Shown piece by piece: positions 1 through 10,900 of a DNA stretch of 64,000 nt. The stretch covers positions 28,892,094-28,956,093 of the forward strand of contig NC_019871.2 in the NCBI RefSeq assembly GCF_002234675.1. The letters run 5' to 3'. Both the position numbers and the translations under genes were made by a program. The DNA is from Oryzias latipes (taxonomy: Eukaryota > Chordata > Actinopteri > Beloniformes > Adrianichthyidae). The notes under the pieces are model-generated. The model worked only from the letters and a program-made list of their open reading frames with translations. It searched no databases and had not been told where the DNA came from. Numbering within the stretch: the first letter of the stretch is position 1; the number at the start of each line of letters is the position of its first letter.

Positions 1-10
1 TATTGAAGGT

Positions 11-214
11 ATGCGCACATTAAATAAGAAAATGAAGGACCACTCAGGTGTTGACACATCCATGTGGGATGACTGGATGAAAGTGTTTGGTCCCTGGAAA
101 AATTTGATCTCCTCTATTCTTGTTGCAGTTGCCGTTTTTACAGCTATTCTCACTCTGTGTGGTTGTTGCTGTATTCCCTGCATTTGGTCACTTCTGACAC
201 GCCTCATAGAGTAG
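11..214 (+). pseudogene. Endogenous retrovirus env, transmembrane C-terminal remnant
   Basis: This open stretch reads as the C-terminal end of a retroviral Env transmembrane subunit: an ectodomain tail, a hydrophobic membrane span at about residues 34-55, a cysteine cluster LCGCCCIPC, and a short cytoplasmic tail. The cysteine cluster and the KMKDHSGVDT motif recur in a second env remnant near 58440-58600, so the two belong to related fish ERVs. The 5' part lies outside the window. A polypurine tract and an LTR follow on the same strand, which fits the env-PPT-LTR order of a provirus. It is only a fragment and no function is claimed. Confidence 0.75.
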
Positions 215-806
215 GCGGTGGGCGACAAGGATCGTGAGCATGGCCAATATGCCATGTTACCTGTCAGTGATCCTTTTCCCCCACCCCAGCTGTCAAATCA
301 GTTTGTGTGATTTTGTTCTGCCTTAACATGTCTCGCTTTCCTCCCCCTTAATTCCAAGTGTTCTTTTACTTTACAGGAACTGTTATCTTTTTTACGGTTA
401 TGCTTTTTTACTATTTGAATTTGAATTACACTGAATTAGACTTTGAATTTGTTTTATTTACCTTATTTACTACTTTAGTTTTTGTACTATGTAACTTTTA
501 TTTATGGAATTGTGACAAGGGGTTAGATCGATCTTGTGAGCATGAGCATCCTTAGGGGTGGTTGCCGCAGGAGCATGGAGCCGTCGCAAGATTTTTCCTG
601 TCCGACTGTAATCTGAATGTTTATCAAAGATGGTATAAAGTATGCCCTGGCAGGTTTTTCGCTTGCACGCCCATGCATGGACGCCTAACTCCTTTGAAAT
701 ATTTTGTGTTCCAGATTGTGCGGGCTTGAGACCACAGCTGTCAGGTCAGGTGGACCTGTTTGTAATGTTTTGTTGTTTTTGAGTGTTGTAGTATTAAATC
801 TTTTAG
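215..806 (+). other. ERV region between env and the polypurine tract
   Basis: No convincing gene is visible. A 65-codon open frame at 358-555 is hydrophobic but starts and ends arbitrarily. I treat the stretch as the 3' untranslated part of the provirus because it lies between the env remnant and the PPT/LTR. Confidence 0.5.
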
Positions 807-829
807 GTGATCACACTTTGTGTGATCAC
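807..829. other. Perfect 10-bp hairpin next to the PPT
   Basis: GTGATCACAC, a TTT loop and GTGTGATCAC form a perfect inverted repeat that ends one base before the purine run. It may be an RNA stem near the 3' end of the proviral transcript; that role is inference. Confidence 0.6.
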
Positions 830-839
830 GAGAGGGAAA
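830..839 (+). promoter_or_regulatory. Polypurine tract of the ERV
   Basis: GAGAGGGAAA directly precedes the LTR start TGTAG, the expected position of the plus-strand primer of a retroviral element. Confidence 0.7.
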
Positions 840-1638
840 TGTAGAAAATGTATGTTTTAATATCTTATTCTTCATTATGTTATAGCTTTATCTTTAGTGT
901 GAAGTGAACTCATTTTGAACTCAACAGGACTTATTCTCCAGTGACCTTCACTTGTGCTTTGTAGTTGCAGCAGTAACTAGGACTTCTTTGTGCAAATCTA
1001 GGAGTTTCCAAAGACGCGATAAATATGTCATGGACTACATTTCTACTATCTGGGTTGAACACCTTATCCTTGGGAAAGTGTTCAGGTTCGTGTTCTCATG
1101 TGGAGGATGAAGCTGACCTCTGATCTTGTGCCGGTGATGGAGTATTCGTTTGGCTGGTATGATTTACTTTGGACCAGAGGAGGACTCCTTTTGATCATGG
1201 ATTGTGTGCGCCGGTGAATGGCCCCTACCCCTGGAAAGGCGGAGCGGATCTGGACTTTGCAACCTTCAGCTATTGGCCGGTGGAAGCACGAGGGATACCG
1301 GCTGACGAATCACAGCGACCAGGGGCGGAGATCCAGCGACCATGCTCTTTCCGGAAGGCGGAGATTCAAACACATCTTAAAAAGACTGGTTTTAAAGTTT
1401 TCCATTGTTCTTAGGAAAATCTACGAGTAATTCGCATGTAACTTGTGCGCCAGTAGATCTTTACTTGAGAATCCAGATATATCTGCATTAATGTTTTAAT
1501 CTGTGCTCTATAACTATTGTCAGGGAAATAAACTTCGTGTATTTTTAATCCGGTTGAATCCTTGTTTGCTTTACCACTGTCGACTACTGAACACGCATGT
1601 ACGGAAAGAACTGAAAAGCCGAAGATTTCTTTCCTACA
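840..1638 (+). mobile_element. 3' LTR of the ERV
   Basis: The segment begins TGTAG and ends CTACA, a 5-bp terminal inverted repeat of the TG...CA type, and follows a purine tract. An AATAAA signal lies at 1527-1532. The next bases belong to the tRNA-bearing repeat unit, so the provirus inserted at the edge of that unit. The 5' LTR and the target-site duplication lie outside the window, so the left boundary of the element cannot be checked. Confidence 0.75.
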
Positions 1639-1942
1639 GTTCCAAGGAGTAATCCTGTGGGTCTTATCTTTACTGGGCTAGAATTACAAGCATCAAACAC
1701 ATATGGTAGTATCACCATCTACCAATGCGTTCTTTATCTAATTGCTGGAGAACGATACAAATTTCTGGGGGACCTGAACACCTTCATTCAGCCTCTCATA
1801 CATCTTGTAAAACAACTTGTTAGTGTACAAGATCACACAGGTTTCGGAGCGTCCGCAATTGTTGTTTTACGCACATACCTTGGCCCTTCTTTTCTCTAAA
1901 GTCATCAACAAGGTGTGTTATTTTAAAGTATCTGCCACTAAG

Positions 1943-2014
1943 GTTTCTGTGGTGTAGTGGTCATCACGTTCGCCTCAAACGCTAACGGTCCCCAGCTCGA
2001 AACTGGGAAGAAAC
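1943..2014 (+). pseudogene. tRNA-Val-like pseudogene with CAA anticodon
   Basis: The sequence follows vertebrate tRNA-Val (GTTTCTGTGGTGTAGTGG...) over its full length, but the anticodon loop reads CTCAAAC, giving CAA, a Leu anticodon. The anticodon stem has a C/T mismatch and the last acceptor pair is G/A. I infer a decayed tRNA-Val(CAC) gene. Confidence 0.6.
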
Positions 2015-2384
2015 ATTCATTTGATGAAAAGAAATAAAGATGAACCATTTGGAGACCAGACAATAAACACAGCGCTACAGCATTTCTTTGCTCATGATAT
2101 ACTTTCCACTAATCAAGTCACAACATGCCGTGGTCTGAAATTGCTTATAAAAAACTGAGTGAAGAAAGTATTGTCCATTTATTTCAAGCTACAAATCATG
2201 CATATGGAAGACTTTCCTCATCTCAAGGCAATAAAACCGGGCTCACATTCCCAAGAAAAGGCATTGGATCCTCATGATGAACTGAAAAGGATGAAGAATT
2301 TAACTCCAAATTTTGGCTTTTACACAATTTTTCTTCCTCATATTCTCTTACCTGATCCAAAAAGTAAGTCCAGCAACATGAAAG

Positions 2385-2457
2385 GTTTCTATAGTGTAGT
2401 GGTTATCACGTTCGCCTAACACGCGCAAGGTCCCCAGCTCTAAAATCGGCAGAAGCA
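2385..2457 (+). pseudogene. tRNA-Val(AAC) pseudogene
   Basis: A-box and anticodon arm match tRNA-Val with anticodon AAC, but the anticodon stem carries an A/C-type mismatch and the T arm (CCCAGCTCTAAAATCGG) no longer pairs. The inverted counterpart at 44937-45009 is better preserved. Confidence 0.55.
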
Positions 2458-2573
2458 TGTGTCTTCTTCTTAAATTGGAGACGTCTGGAGATATGACAGT
2501 TTTGTAGCGTTGCTTTTGGAACGGAACTTATTTGCTGATCATGTCTCTAATGACAAGCAAAAATGCTGTGAAA

Positions 2574-2648
2574 GGCCAGTTAGCTCAGATGGTTTAGAGC
2601 GTGGTGCTAATAACGCCAAGATCGTGGGTTCAATCCCCATACTAGCCA
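2574..2648 (+). tRNA. tRNA-Ile(AAU)
   Basis: A cloverleaf can be drawn: acceptor GGCCAGT/ACTAGCC with one C/A mismatch, D arm TAGCTCAGATGGTTTAGAGC, anticodon loop with AAT, and T arm GTGGGTTCAATCCCCAT that pairs with one wobble. The D loop is one base longer than usual. It may be functional or a young pseudogene. A near-identical inverted copy at 44746-44820 has a fully paired acceptor stem. Confidence 0.6.
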
Positions 2649-3146
2649 AAGGCGTTCTCTGCTGGTAGCTAGCACATGTGCAAATGCCAAACTTGTACCT
2701 TCATGCTGTCACCAGTGCATAATTGCTTAAAAAAGCTAGGAGTGGCACAGGGTCAACAGATTCCATGACAATATCCATTTCTCTGTCTATTCCACAAGCA
2801 CTTTTCCCAAATTCTTAGACTCAAAGAGGAAATACAACAATTGGTTCCAAGAAGAAATCCTGTGCATCTTGTCTTTACTGGGCTAGAATTACAAGCATCA
2901 AACACATATTGTAGTATCACCGTCTACTAACGCAGTCTTCATCTAATTGCTGGAGAACGATACAAATTTCTGGGGGACCTGAACACCTTCATTCAGCCTC
3001 TCATACACTTTGTAAATAATTTGTTAGTGTACAAGATCACACAGGTTTCGTAGCGTCCGCAATTGTTGTTTTACGCACATACTTTGGCCCTTCTTTTCTC
3101 TAAAGTCATTAACAAAGTGTGTTATTTTAAAGTATCGACCACTAAG

Positions 3147-3191
3147 GTTTCTGTAGTGTAGTGGTTATCACGTTCGCCTCACACGCGAAGG
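3147..3191 (+). pseudogene. tRNA-Val(CAC), truncated after the anticodon arm
   Basis: The 5' half of tRNA-Val is well preserved (GTTTCTGTAGTGTAGTGG, anticodon CAC, stem TTCGC/GCGAA). The sequence then switches abruptly to GGGGAGCCG, so the variable and T arms are missing. Confidence 0.65.
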
Positions 3192-3906
3192 GGAGCCGAA
3201 AATGGTTAAGCTTAACTCTCTCAATTTTTCTCATTCATTCTCTATGGTAGTTCTTAACACTACGGATGTAATATACTTTATCACCACAAGCGAGATTTTG
3301 GGGGCGCTGTTTCCACATCGTCTTAGTAGTAAGGATTTCACAGAAAGAGCCTTCAGGAAGAGAAAACAACAATTTTGCGGCCAGATGTGATCCGATCGCT
3401 GTTAAAACACAAGACTAGAACAAGTTAAAGTCAAGTTAAAGTCTAATGTAAGTAAAAAAAAAAAAAAAAAAAACTGGACAAAGTTTCTAGTTTGAAGACA
3501 TTTCTTTTCCCGTCATTTATTCTTGAGCATGATAGGACTGAAACTCCAGCAGTGAGGATACGGCTACTCGGATGAGAGATGAAAAACGTCTTCAAACTTA
3601 GTTTTTGTGTGTTTTCAAAGGCTTTTTAATTTTACCAACGGTAGATAACTTTTAATATTTATATATGCGTAATAAATATATATATATTTGTATGTTATTT
3701 TTTTATTTTTTTACTATTTTTGAGTTACAATAGACCTGGGCTACTTCACCCACTAACCACAATAAATGCATCTTTGGCTACAGATCTCCAGAATGAAGAG
3801 GAAATTAATTTTTCCTGGAAAAATCTGCGTGAGCTTCAGACGAGGCCCAACTGGGTTTCTGAGGCAGGACCCTTCACAAAGCCAAGAGGATCAAAAATAA
3901 TCCTGA
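3192..3906. other. No recognisable gene
   Basis: AT-rich sequence with an A-run near 3450-3472 and TA-rich tracts near 3660-3720. An open frame at 3720-3947 is out of frame with the coding fragment that follows, and I do not recognise it. Confidence 0.4.
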
Positions 3907-4506
3907 GCTCCAGGACAAGTCCGCTCCCCAGAGAGAGGAAAAAGTGAAGGAAAACACCCTGTCAAAGTCTTCATTAGAGGTGGAGATACATCTGATAGGC
4001 AAGAGGTGTTGGGGGAGTATGTTCTTCAATTTGGCAAATACAAGGGGAAGTCCTTTCGGTGGCTGCTAGAAAATGATATTGGCTACACCATTTATTTAAT
4101 TAACAAGGTTGAGGAAGAGGAGAGAGCTGGACTGTTTAAGGCCGAGGGACCAAAGAAGGAGAGTCTCCTTTCATTTCTGGATTATACCCAACACTTTAAT
4201 GAAATCAGAGATCTGAGAAACTATTTAGCTGAAAGATCAGTGGAGCCACCTTCAAGTAGTGAGGACAACCAGCTGGTTGGATTTGGTGGGCATTCGAAGA
4301 AGACCTGGAAGGATGTCTGGGAGAAAAGAGAAGATGGATATGCATCATTTATCCTCAGTAAACAGTGTGTTTCAGGCAACAAAATGTTCCTGCTCCAGCA
4401 GTACCTGAAGAAGAAAGAGGCTCAGACTCAGAGTTCTTCAGAACCTGCTCTTACTAAACCTTCTTCTAGTCCTCCAGGTCTGTGGCAGACTAGACGTTCA
4501 TGCTGA
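3907..4506 (+). CDS. Orphan coding fragment with FGKYKGKSF motif
   Basis: The frame is open from just after a TGA at 3904 to a stop at 4504-4506, about 199 codons, with no ATG before the conserved part, so it is an exon or a 5'-truncated copy. Two related blocks are visible: FGKYKGKSFRWLLENDIGY near 4027-4085, and FGGHSKKTWKDVWEKREDGY near 4282-4345. The first resembles the FGKYKG-type motif found at the C-terminus of ExoX-like exonucleases and small related domains; this is a motif match from memory, not a demonstrated homology. The C-terminus is Ser/Thr/Pro-rich. AATAAA follows at about 4701. Codon use and composition differ from the AT-rich flanks, which supports a real coding origin. Function is unknown. 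Confidence 0.45.
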   Translation, partial: APGQVRSPERGKSEGKHPVKVFIRGGDTSDRQEVLGEYVLQFGKYKGKSFRWLLENDIGYTIYLINKVEEEERAGLFKAEGPKKESLLSFLDYTQHFNEIRDLRNYLAERSVEPPSSSEDNQLVGFGGHSKKTWKDVWEKREDGYASFILSKQCVSGNKMFLLQQYLKKKEAQTQSSSEPALTKPSSSPPGLWQTRRSC

Positions 4507-4730
4507 CGTTAGGAAAGATAGTAGAAATGATGTTTCACATCTTTTCAGTGTCTTCTTTAGAGATGGAAGATGATGAAGAGTTGGAGAGAATGATGCTTTC
4601 TGTCTCTCCATCCAAACTCCTCCCTTTACAAAGTAAAACTAAATCACTCACAAGTACACACTGAGTGTTAATTATTACTTCAGATTTGAACCTGTTCAGA
4701 ATAAAAGCACTTCCATTGCAGCTTTACTTC

Positions 4731-5102
4731 CGTTGTGAGTTAATGTGTTGTGTTGTGAGTTAATGTGTTGTGAGTTATTGTGTTGTGTTGTGAGTAAATG
4801 TGTTGTGTTGTGAGTTAATGTGTTGTGTTGTGAGTTAATGTGTTGTGTTGTGAGTTAATGTGTTGTGAGTTAATGTGTTGTGTTGTGAGTTATTGTGTTG
4901 TGAGTTAATGTGTTGTGTTGTGAGTTAATGTATTGTGTGTTAAGTTAATGTGTTGTGTGTAAAGTTAATGTGTTGTGTTGTGATTTAATGTGTTGTGTGT
5001 AAAGTTAATGTGTTGTGTTGTGAGTTAATGTGTTGTGTGTTAAGTTAATGTGTTGTGTGTAAAGTTAATGTGTTGTGTGTAAAGTTAATGTGTTGTGTTG
5101 TG
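4731..5102. repeat. Minisatellite of TGTTGTGAGTTAATG-type units
   Basis: About 370 bp consist of imperfect units of 15-20 bp built from GTTGTGAGTTAATGTGTTGT, with variant units carrying GTGTAAAGTTAATG. It ends where TGACCCTTCTGG begins. Confidence 0.85.
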
Positions 5103-5736
5103 ACCCTTCTGGGCCACCGTAGTTAACTATGCTCCAAACATGTACCTGTGAATCTGCATCCCTAACAAAGAAAAACGAGACTGCTTAAAATAATTCATAT
5201 AAAATATTCACCATCCATGATTGCAAACTAAAGGGTGGTGTCTGATGTTGGGATGTCAGTGCCACAATCCAGCATCCATTTAATCTCTTAGGGTCACGTG
5301 TTCTGGAAACTATTGAAAACAAATGCCAGAATTTATATGAGAAACTCTGGAATTTATATAAATTATTCAGTATCTATAATTGCAAAATAAATGCATATAT
5401 TTGGATCCATAAGGTCACATGGTTTGGAAGCTATTGAATGAAATACCAGAATATTAACTTCAAACCATTTTTCTTATGAAAACATTGCAAAATAAATGAC
5501 AAAAATCCTTTGAACACAACTTAAGGAAATGTTTCATTGTAATTTATTTCACACACAACATGAACTTCTAACAAGTAATGTAAAAAGGTAGAGTTGTCCT
5601 CACACAAAACCTATGAACACGCTTTCCTTTAATTTCCAAAATATTCCAAACAAATATGAACATCAGACCAAACACAGAGCAGCTGCACCCCCTAAAGGGC
5701 AAAATAATTCACTACAAGCATAAAGTTACACTCACT
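5103..5736. other. No recognisable gene
   Basis: AT-rich sequence without an open frame of note or a clear repeat structure. It ends at the target-site duplication of the hAT MITE. Confidence 0.4.
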
Positions 5737-6163
5737 CAGTGCTTATGAAATAGTGGGGTGCGCGATGCCAGGGGGGGCGCGCAGTAGTAGAGGTTTTAGG
5801 CACAGGTAATACGGGCAATTGCTCAGGGTGCAAAAGAGGGCCTGCAGTGAAAGCGGCTCAGTGCTTGGAAAAAAATCTGCGCCACTGTTTGAGTTGTTAG
5901 TCCCTGTTTATTTCAGGCACTGTAAGCTTTTTTTCTGTTTTAGACTATAACAGGGTTTGTGTGTGGCCAAATAAATTTAATATTTGTTGAAAGTGGATTT
6001 GTATTCTTTTTTTCTTTTGTTAATGTTAAAAGATACAATTTTAGGTATACTTATACAATTTGATAGATACTAACCTAATAAATTGTCAACGCGGCGAGTG
6101 GGGGGTGGGGGCCATTTTCTTTTTCCTAGGGGGGACCTTGCAAAAAATAATTGAGAAGCACTG
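5737..6163. mobile_element. Non-autonomous hAT-type element (MITE)
   Basis: The element begins CAGTGCTTATG and ends AGAAGCACTG, an imperfect terminal inverted repeat, and is flanked by CACTCACT (5729-5736) and CACTAACT (6164-6171), an 8-bp target duplication with one mismatch. Length 427 bp and no transposase frame. A truncated copy in inverted orientation lies at 41000-41453 in the duplicated arm. Confidence 0.7.
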
Positions 6164-6507
6164 CACTAACTGAAGGCAAAATTTACACATTACAGCTCTG
6201 TTGGCTGAATTTAGCACTGCTGCGCACGAAACCTTGGTTTGCTTCCCAGAGGAGCCAATCTTGCTAAAAAGCGAAAAATCTCAAATCCACAAATCACACT
6301 GCTTCTCTGGGTCTCCCTCTGCCTTGACAATACAGGGTTGCATTAGAAGGATCATCTAGCATACAAACTCTCTGCCAAACCACCTGTGTGAATCAGTGGA
6401 ATAAGCTTAAAGCTTATTTTCTTGTCTGCTGCTGCACATTAGTGCCTAGTTACGAGACATAGTTCTCAAAGCACAGTATACCAATCTATTTACATGTATA
6501 GATTCTT

Positions 6508-7030
6508 TTAAATTTGTTTCTTCACCAATGTTGTCATTTTTATATTTGATAATAGGAGCATCAACCCACTGTTCGCCCTGTAGGCGAACTGGAGGGGGTC
6601 TAAGGGGGTTAGGGGATCGTGCAGGAGTCGCTCCAAGCACTTTGTGATTACAGACGTGAGGGCTAAGAGTCTGTAGTCATTGATGCAGTTCATGGACAAC
6701 TTTTTGGGGACAGGGAGGATGGTGGAGGATTTAAGGTAGCTTGGAACAGAGACATGGGACAAAGAGAGGTTGAACAGTTTAGTAAGGACACCAGCCAGCT
6801 CATCCACACACTCCTTGATAACGGCGCCCAGGATGACGTCTGGTCCTGCAGCTTTCCTGGTTTCGTAGCTCTCAGGGTTCCTCTCACCTCATTTTCCTGA
6901 TGGATGAGTAGAGCATTGGTGTTGGTGCTGTGGTGGCTGTGGTTGAGACAAGGTTTCAAAGCGGACGAAGAAGCTGTTCAATTCTTCTGCCAGTGCTCTG
7001 CTGCTGTGGGAGGGGGTTGTACTCTGGCCC
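6508..7030 (-). pseudogene. Non-LTR retrotransposon reverse transcriptase fragment
   Basis: Minus-strand frames read a LINE reverse transcriptase core: a DELAGVLTKLFNLSLS block, a PVPKK..INDYRLLALTS block and a PLDPLQFAYRANS block, in the order seen in L2/Rex-type LINEs. The upstream part (6690-6959) is in another frame, so it is disrupted. The same fragment recurs on the plus strand at about 40150-40660, carried by the inverted duplication. Confidence 0.65.
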
Positions 7031-7963
7031 GTTTAGTAGGTTTGTAAATAAAGATTCATCTGAGTATCTTTGAAAAACTCATCTGCACATTTACACACAT
7101 GAAGAGAAACAAAATTGTTTAATCTGATGAAAGAATCTGCAGATTATCTGTCCAATTGCAAAAACACCCCAAAACAAGAAAAAATTAGCTTTTAAAACTA
7201 TTAGTAAAGAAAAAAAAAACAGTATACAAATAACTAGTTTTTACATCATATTTCATGACTTTTCCTAATTTGATGGGGACAACTGATTAAGCTTAAAATT
7301 AGCATGTTTTTTTTCCCCAATGTCCTTAAGCACATATTGCATACATTGATGTTCCTTAAGGTTCAATTTGACCCCAAGCTGTGTAAGACTTGTCTTTGTG
7401 TGACCCAACATTCCCATAGCTGCAAACCTAACAGGGGTGGGGATGTGGGAAACATGACCTGTGAACTGCCAAAATGAAGCCAATGTAGTCTTTAGTTGAT
7501 CCAAATCTTTCCAACTACACATGCCTCTCTAAAATTTCAATGGTGCCATGGTGAAGTGGTAGGGCAGTCAGCCAAGTACTGTTGTAAGAGCGAGTGATAT
7601 AAACAAAGGAAAGCTGCATCATGAATCACTGTCACGGCTGTCCATCAAGGTCTTCCTCCTCAAGAAAGCTAACCTAGTCCAATAGTATCTCAGAACGGTT
7701 TGCTTTTATACCTAAATTTCATTTAAAGCCATTGAAACAAAACTTTTCAATTAAATTTCAGTGTTGACCCACAGAATAAATCTTTCAAATTTTCGAACTT
7801 TCATCCAATTCATTCAAGTCACTAAACTACTCAAACTAAGCTAAACCTCCCTAATTTTACTTCCAATTTCTCTATTTAAATACAATTTTTGCTGAGTGAT
7901 TTAATACTGGAGGTCTTCCCCAAATGTGAAAAAAACAAAAATGCATTAAGATGTAAGAAACAT
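7031..7963. other. 3' flank of hyosophorin-like gene A
   Basis: No gene is seen. The stretch is matched in inverted orientation by 39238-40130 downstream of gene B, so it is part of the A/B duplication. Copy C lacks it. Confidence 0.6.
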
Positions 7964-7970
7964 TTATTGA
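7964..7970 (-). terminator. Poly(A) signal overlapping the stop codon, copy A
   Basis: The last codons read CTT CAA TAA ATG on the minus strand, so AATAAA starts inside the final Gln codon and covers the stop. The same overlap exists in copies B (39234-39239) and C (about 59245-59250). If used, the 3' UTR would be only tens of bases long. Confidence 0.5.
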
Positions 7971-10900
7971 AGAAGGCTGAAGGACACAGTCTGCTTGCTG
8001 GCGGCGTCGGACACAGTCTGCTTGCTGGCGGCGTCGGACACAGTCTGCTTGCTGGCGGCGTCGGACACAGTCTGCTTGCTGGCGGCGTCGGACACAGTCT
8101 GCTTGCTGGCGGCGTCGGACACAGTCTGCTTGCTGGCGGCGTCGGACACAGTCTGCTTGCTGGCGGCGTCGGACACAGTCTGGTTGCTGGCGGCGTCGGA
8201 CACAGTCTGGTTGCTGGCGGCGTCGGACACAGTCTGGTTGCTGGCGGCGTCGGACACAGTCTGGTTGCTGGCGGCGTCGGACACAGTCTGGTTGCTGGCG
8301 GCGTCGGACACAGTCTGGTTGCTGGCGGCGTCGGACACAGTCTGGTTGCTGGCGGCGTCGGACACAGTCTGGTTGCTGGCGGCGTCGGACACAGTCTGGT
8401 TGCTGGCGGCGTCGGACACAGTCTGGTTGCTGGCGGCGTCGGACACAGTCTGGTTGCTGGCGGCGTCGGACACAGTCTGGTTGCTGGCGGCGTCGGACAC
8501 AGTCTGGTTGCTGGCGGCGTCGGACACAGTCTGGTTGCTGGCGGCGTCGGACACAGTCTGGTTGCTGGCGGCGTCGGACACAGTCTGGTTGCTGGCGGCG
8601 TCGGACACAGTCTGGTTGCTGGCGGCGTCGGACACAGTCTGGTTGCTGGCGGCGTCGGACACAGTCTGGTTGCTGGCGGCGTCGGACACAGTCTGGTTGC
8701 TGGCGGCGTCGGACACAGTCTGGTTGCTGGCGGCGTCGGACACAGTCTGGTTGCTGGCGGCGTCGGACACAGTCTGGTTGCTGGCGGCGTCGGACACAGT
8801 CTGGTTGCTGGCGGCGTCGGACACAGTCTGGTTGCTGGCGGCGTCGGACACAGTCTGGTTGCTGGCGGCGTCGGACACAGTCTGGTTGCTGGCGGCGTCG
8901 GACACAGTCTGGTTGCTGGCGGCGTCGGACACAGTCTGGTTGCTGGCGGCGTCGGACACAGTCTGGTTGCTGGCGGCGTCGGACACAGTCTGGTTGCTGG
9001 CGGCGTCGGACACAGTCTGGTTGCTGGCGGCGTCGGACACAGTCTGGTTGCTGGCGGCGTCGGACACAGTCTGGTTGCTGGCGGCGTCGGACACAGTCTG
9101 GTTGCTGGCGGCGTCGGACACAGTCTGGTTGCTGGCGGCGTCGGACACAGTCTGGTTGCTGGCGGCGTCGGACACAGTCTGGTTGCTGGCGGCGGCGGAC
9201 ACAGTCTGGTTGCTGGCGGCGGCGGACACAGTCTGGTTGCTGGCGGCGGCGGACACAGTCTGGTTGCTGGCGGCGGCGGACACAGTCTGGTTGCTGGCGG
9301 CGGCGGACACAGTCTGGTTGCTGGCGGCGGCGGACACAGTCTGGTTGCTGGCGGCGGCGGACACAGTCTGGTTGCTGGCGGCGGCGGACACAGTCTGGTT
9401 GCTGGCGGCGGCGGACACAGTCTGGTTGCTGGCGGCGGCGGACACAGTCTGGTTGCTGGCGGCGGCGGACACAGTCTGGTTGCTGGCGGCGGCGGACACA
9501 GTCTGGTTGCTGGCGGCGGCGGACACAGTCTGGTTGCTGGCGGCGGCGGACACAGTCTGGTTGCTGGCGGCGGCGGACACAGTCTGGTTGCTGGCGGCGG
9601 CGGACACAGTCTGGTTGCTGGCGGCGGCGGACACAGTCTGGTTGCTGGCGGCGGCGGACACAGTCTGGTTGCTGGCGGCGGCGGACACAGTCTGGTTGCT
9701 GGCGGCGGCGGACACAGTCTGGTTGCTGGCGGCGGCGGACACAGTCTGGTTGCTGGCGGCGGCGGACACAGTCTGGTTGCTGGCGGCGGCGGACACAGTC
9801 TGGTTGCTGGCGGCGGCGGACACAGTCTGGTTGCTGGCGGCGGCGGACACAGTCTGGTTGCTGGCGGCGGCGGACACAGTCTGGTTGCTGGCGGCGGCGG
9901 ACACAGTCTGGTTGCTGGCGGCGGCGGACACAGTCTGGTTGCTGGCGGCGGCGGACACAGTCTGGTTGCTGGCGGCGGCGGACACAGTCTGGTTGCTGGC
10001 GGCGGCGGACACAGTCTGGTTGCTGGCGGCGGCGGACACAGTCTGGTTGCTGGCGGCGGCGGACACAGTCTGGTTGCTGGCGGCGGCGGACACAGTCTGG
10101 TTGCTGGCGGCGGCGGACACAGTCTGGTTGCTGGCGGCGGCGGACACAGTCTGGTTGCTGGCGGCGGCGGACACAGTCTGGTTGCTGGCGGCGGCGGACA
10201 CAGTCTGGTTGCTGGCGGCGGCGGACACAGTCTGGTTGCTGGCGGCGGCGGACACAGTCTGGTTGCTGGCGGCGGCGGACACAGTCTGGTTGCTGGCGGC
10301 GGCGGACACAGTCTGGTTGCTGGCGGCGGCGGACACAGTCTGGTTGCTGGCGGCGGCGGACACAGTCTGGTTGCTGGCGGCGGCGGACACAGTCTGGTTG
10401 CTGGCGGCGGCGGACACAGTCTGGTTGCTGGCGGCGGCGGACACAGTCTGGTTGCTGGCGGCGGCGGACACAGTCTGGTTGCTGGCGGCGGCGGACACAG
10501 TCTGGTTGCTGGCGGCGGCGGACACAGTCTGGTTGCTGGCGGCGGCGGACACAGTCTGGTTGCTGGCGGCGTCGGACACAGTCTGGTTGCTGGCGGCGTC
10601 GGACACAGTCTGGTTGCTGGCGGCGTCGGACACAGTCTGGTTGCTGGCGGCGTCGGACACAGTCTGGTTGCTGGCGGCGTCGGACACAGTCTGGTTGCTG
10701 GCGGCGTCGGACACAGTCTGGTTGCTGGCGGCGTCGGACACAGTCTGGTTGCTGGCGGCGTCGGACACAGTCTGGTTGCTGGCGGCGTCGGACACAGTCT
10801 GGTTGCTGGCGGCGTCGGACACAGTCTGGTTGCTGGCGGCGTCGGACACAGTCTGGTTGCTGGCGGCGTCGGACACAGTCTGGTTGCTGGCGGCGTCGGA

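Larger units (their letters stand above)
1640..3191 (+). repeat. Tandem duplication of a tRNA-bearing segment
   Basis: The stretch 1640-2015 recurs at about 2841-3191 with roughly 1.2 kb spacing: both begin GTTCCAAG, share the motif TTTACTGGGCTAGAATTAC and run into a tRNA-Val-like gene. Part of the segment (about 2080-2680) recurs inverted at about 44720-45320. The second unit is cut off in the middle of its tRNA. Confidence 0.75.
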
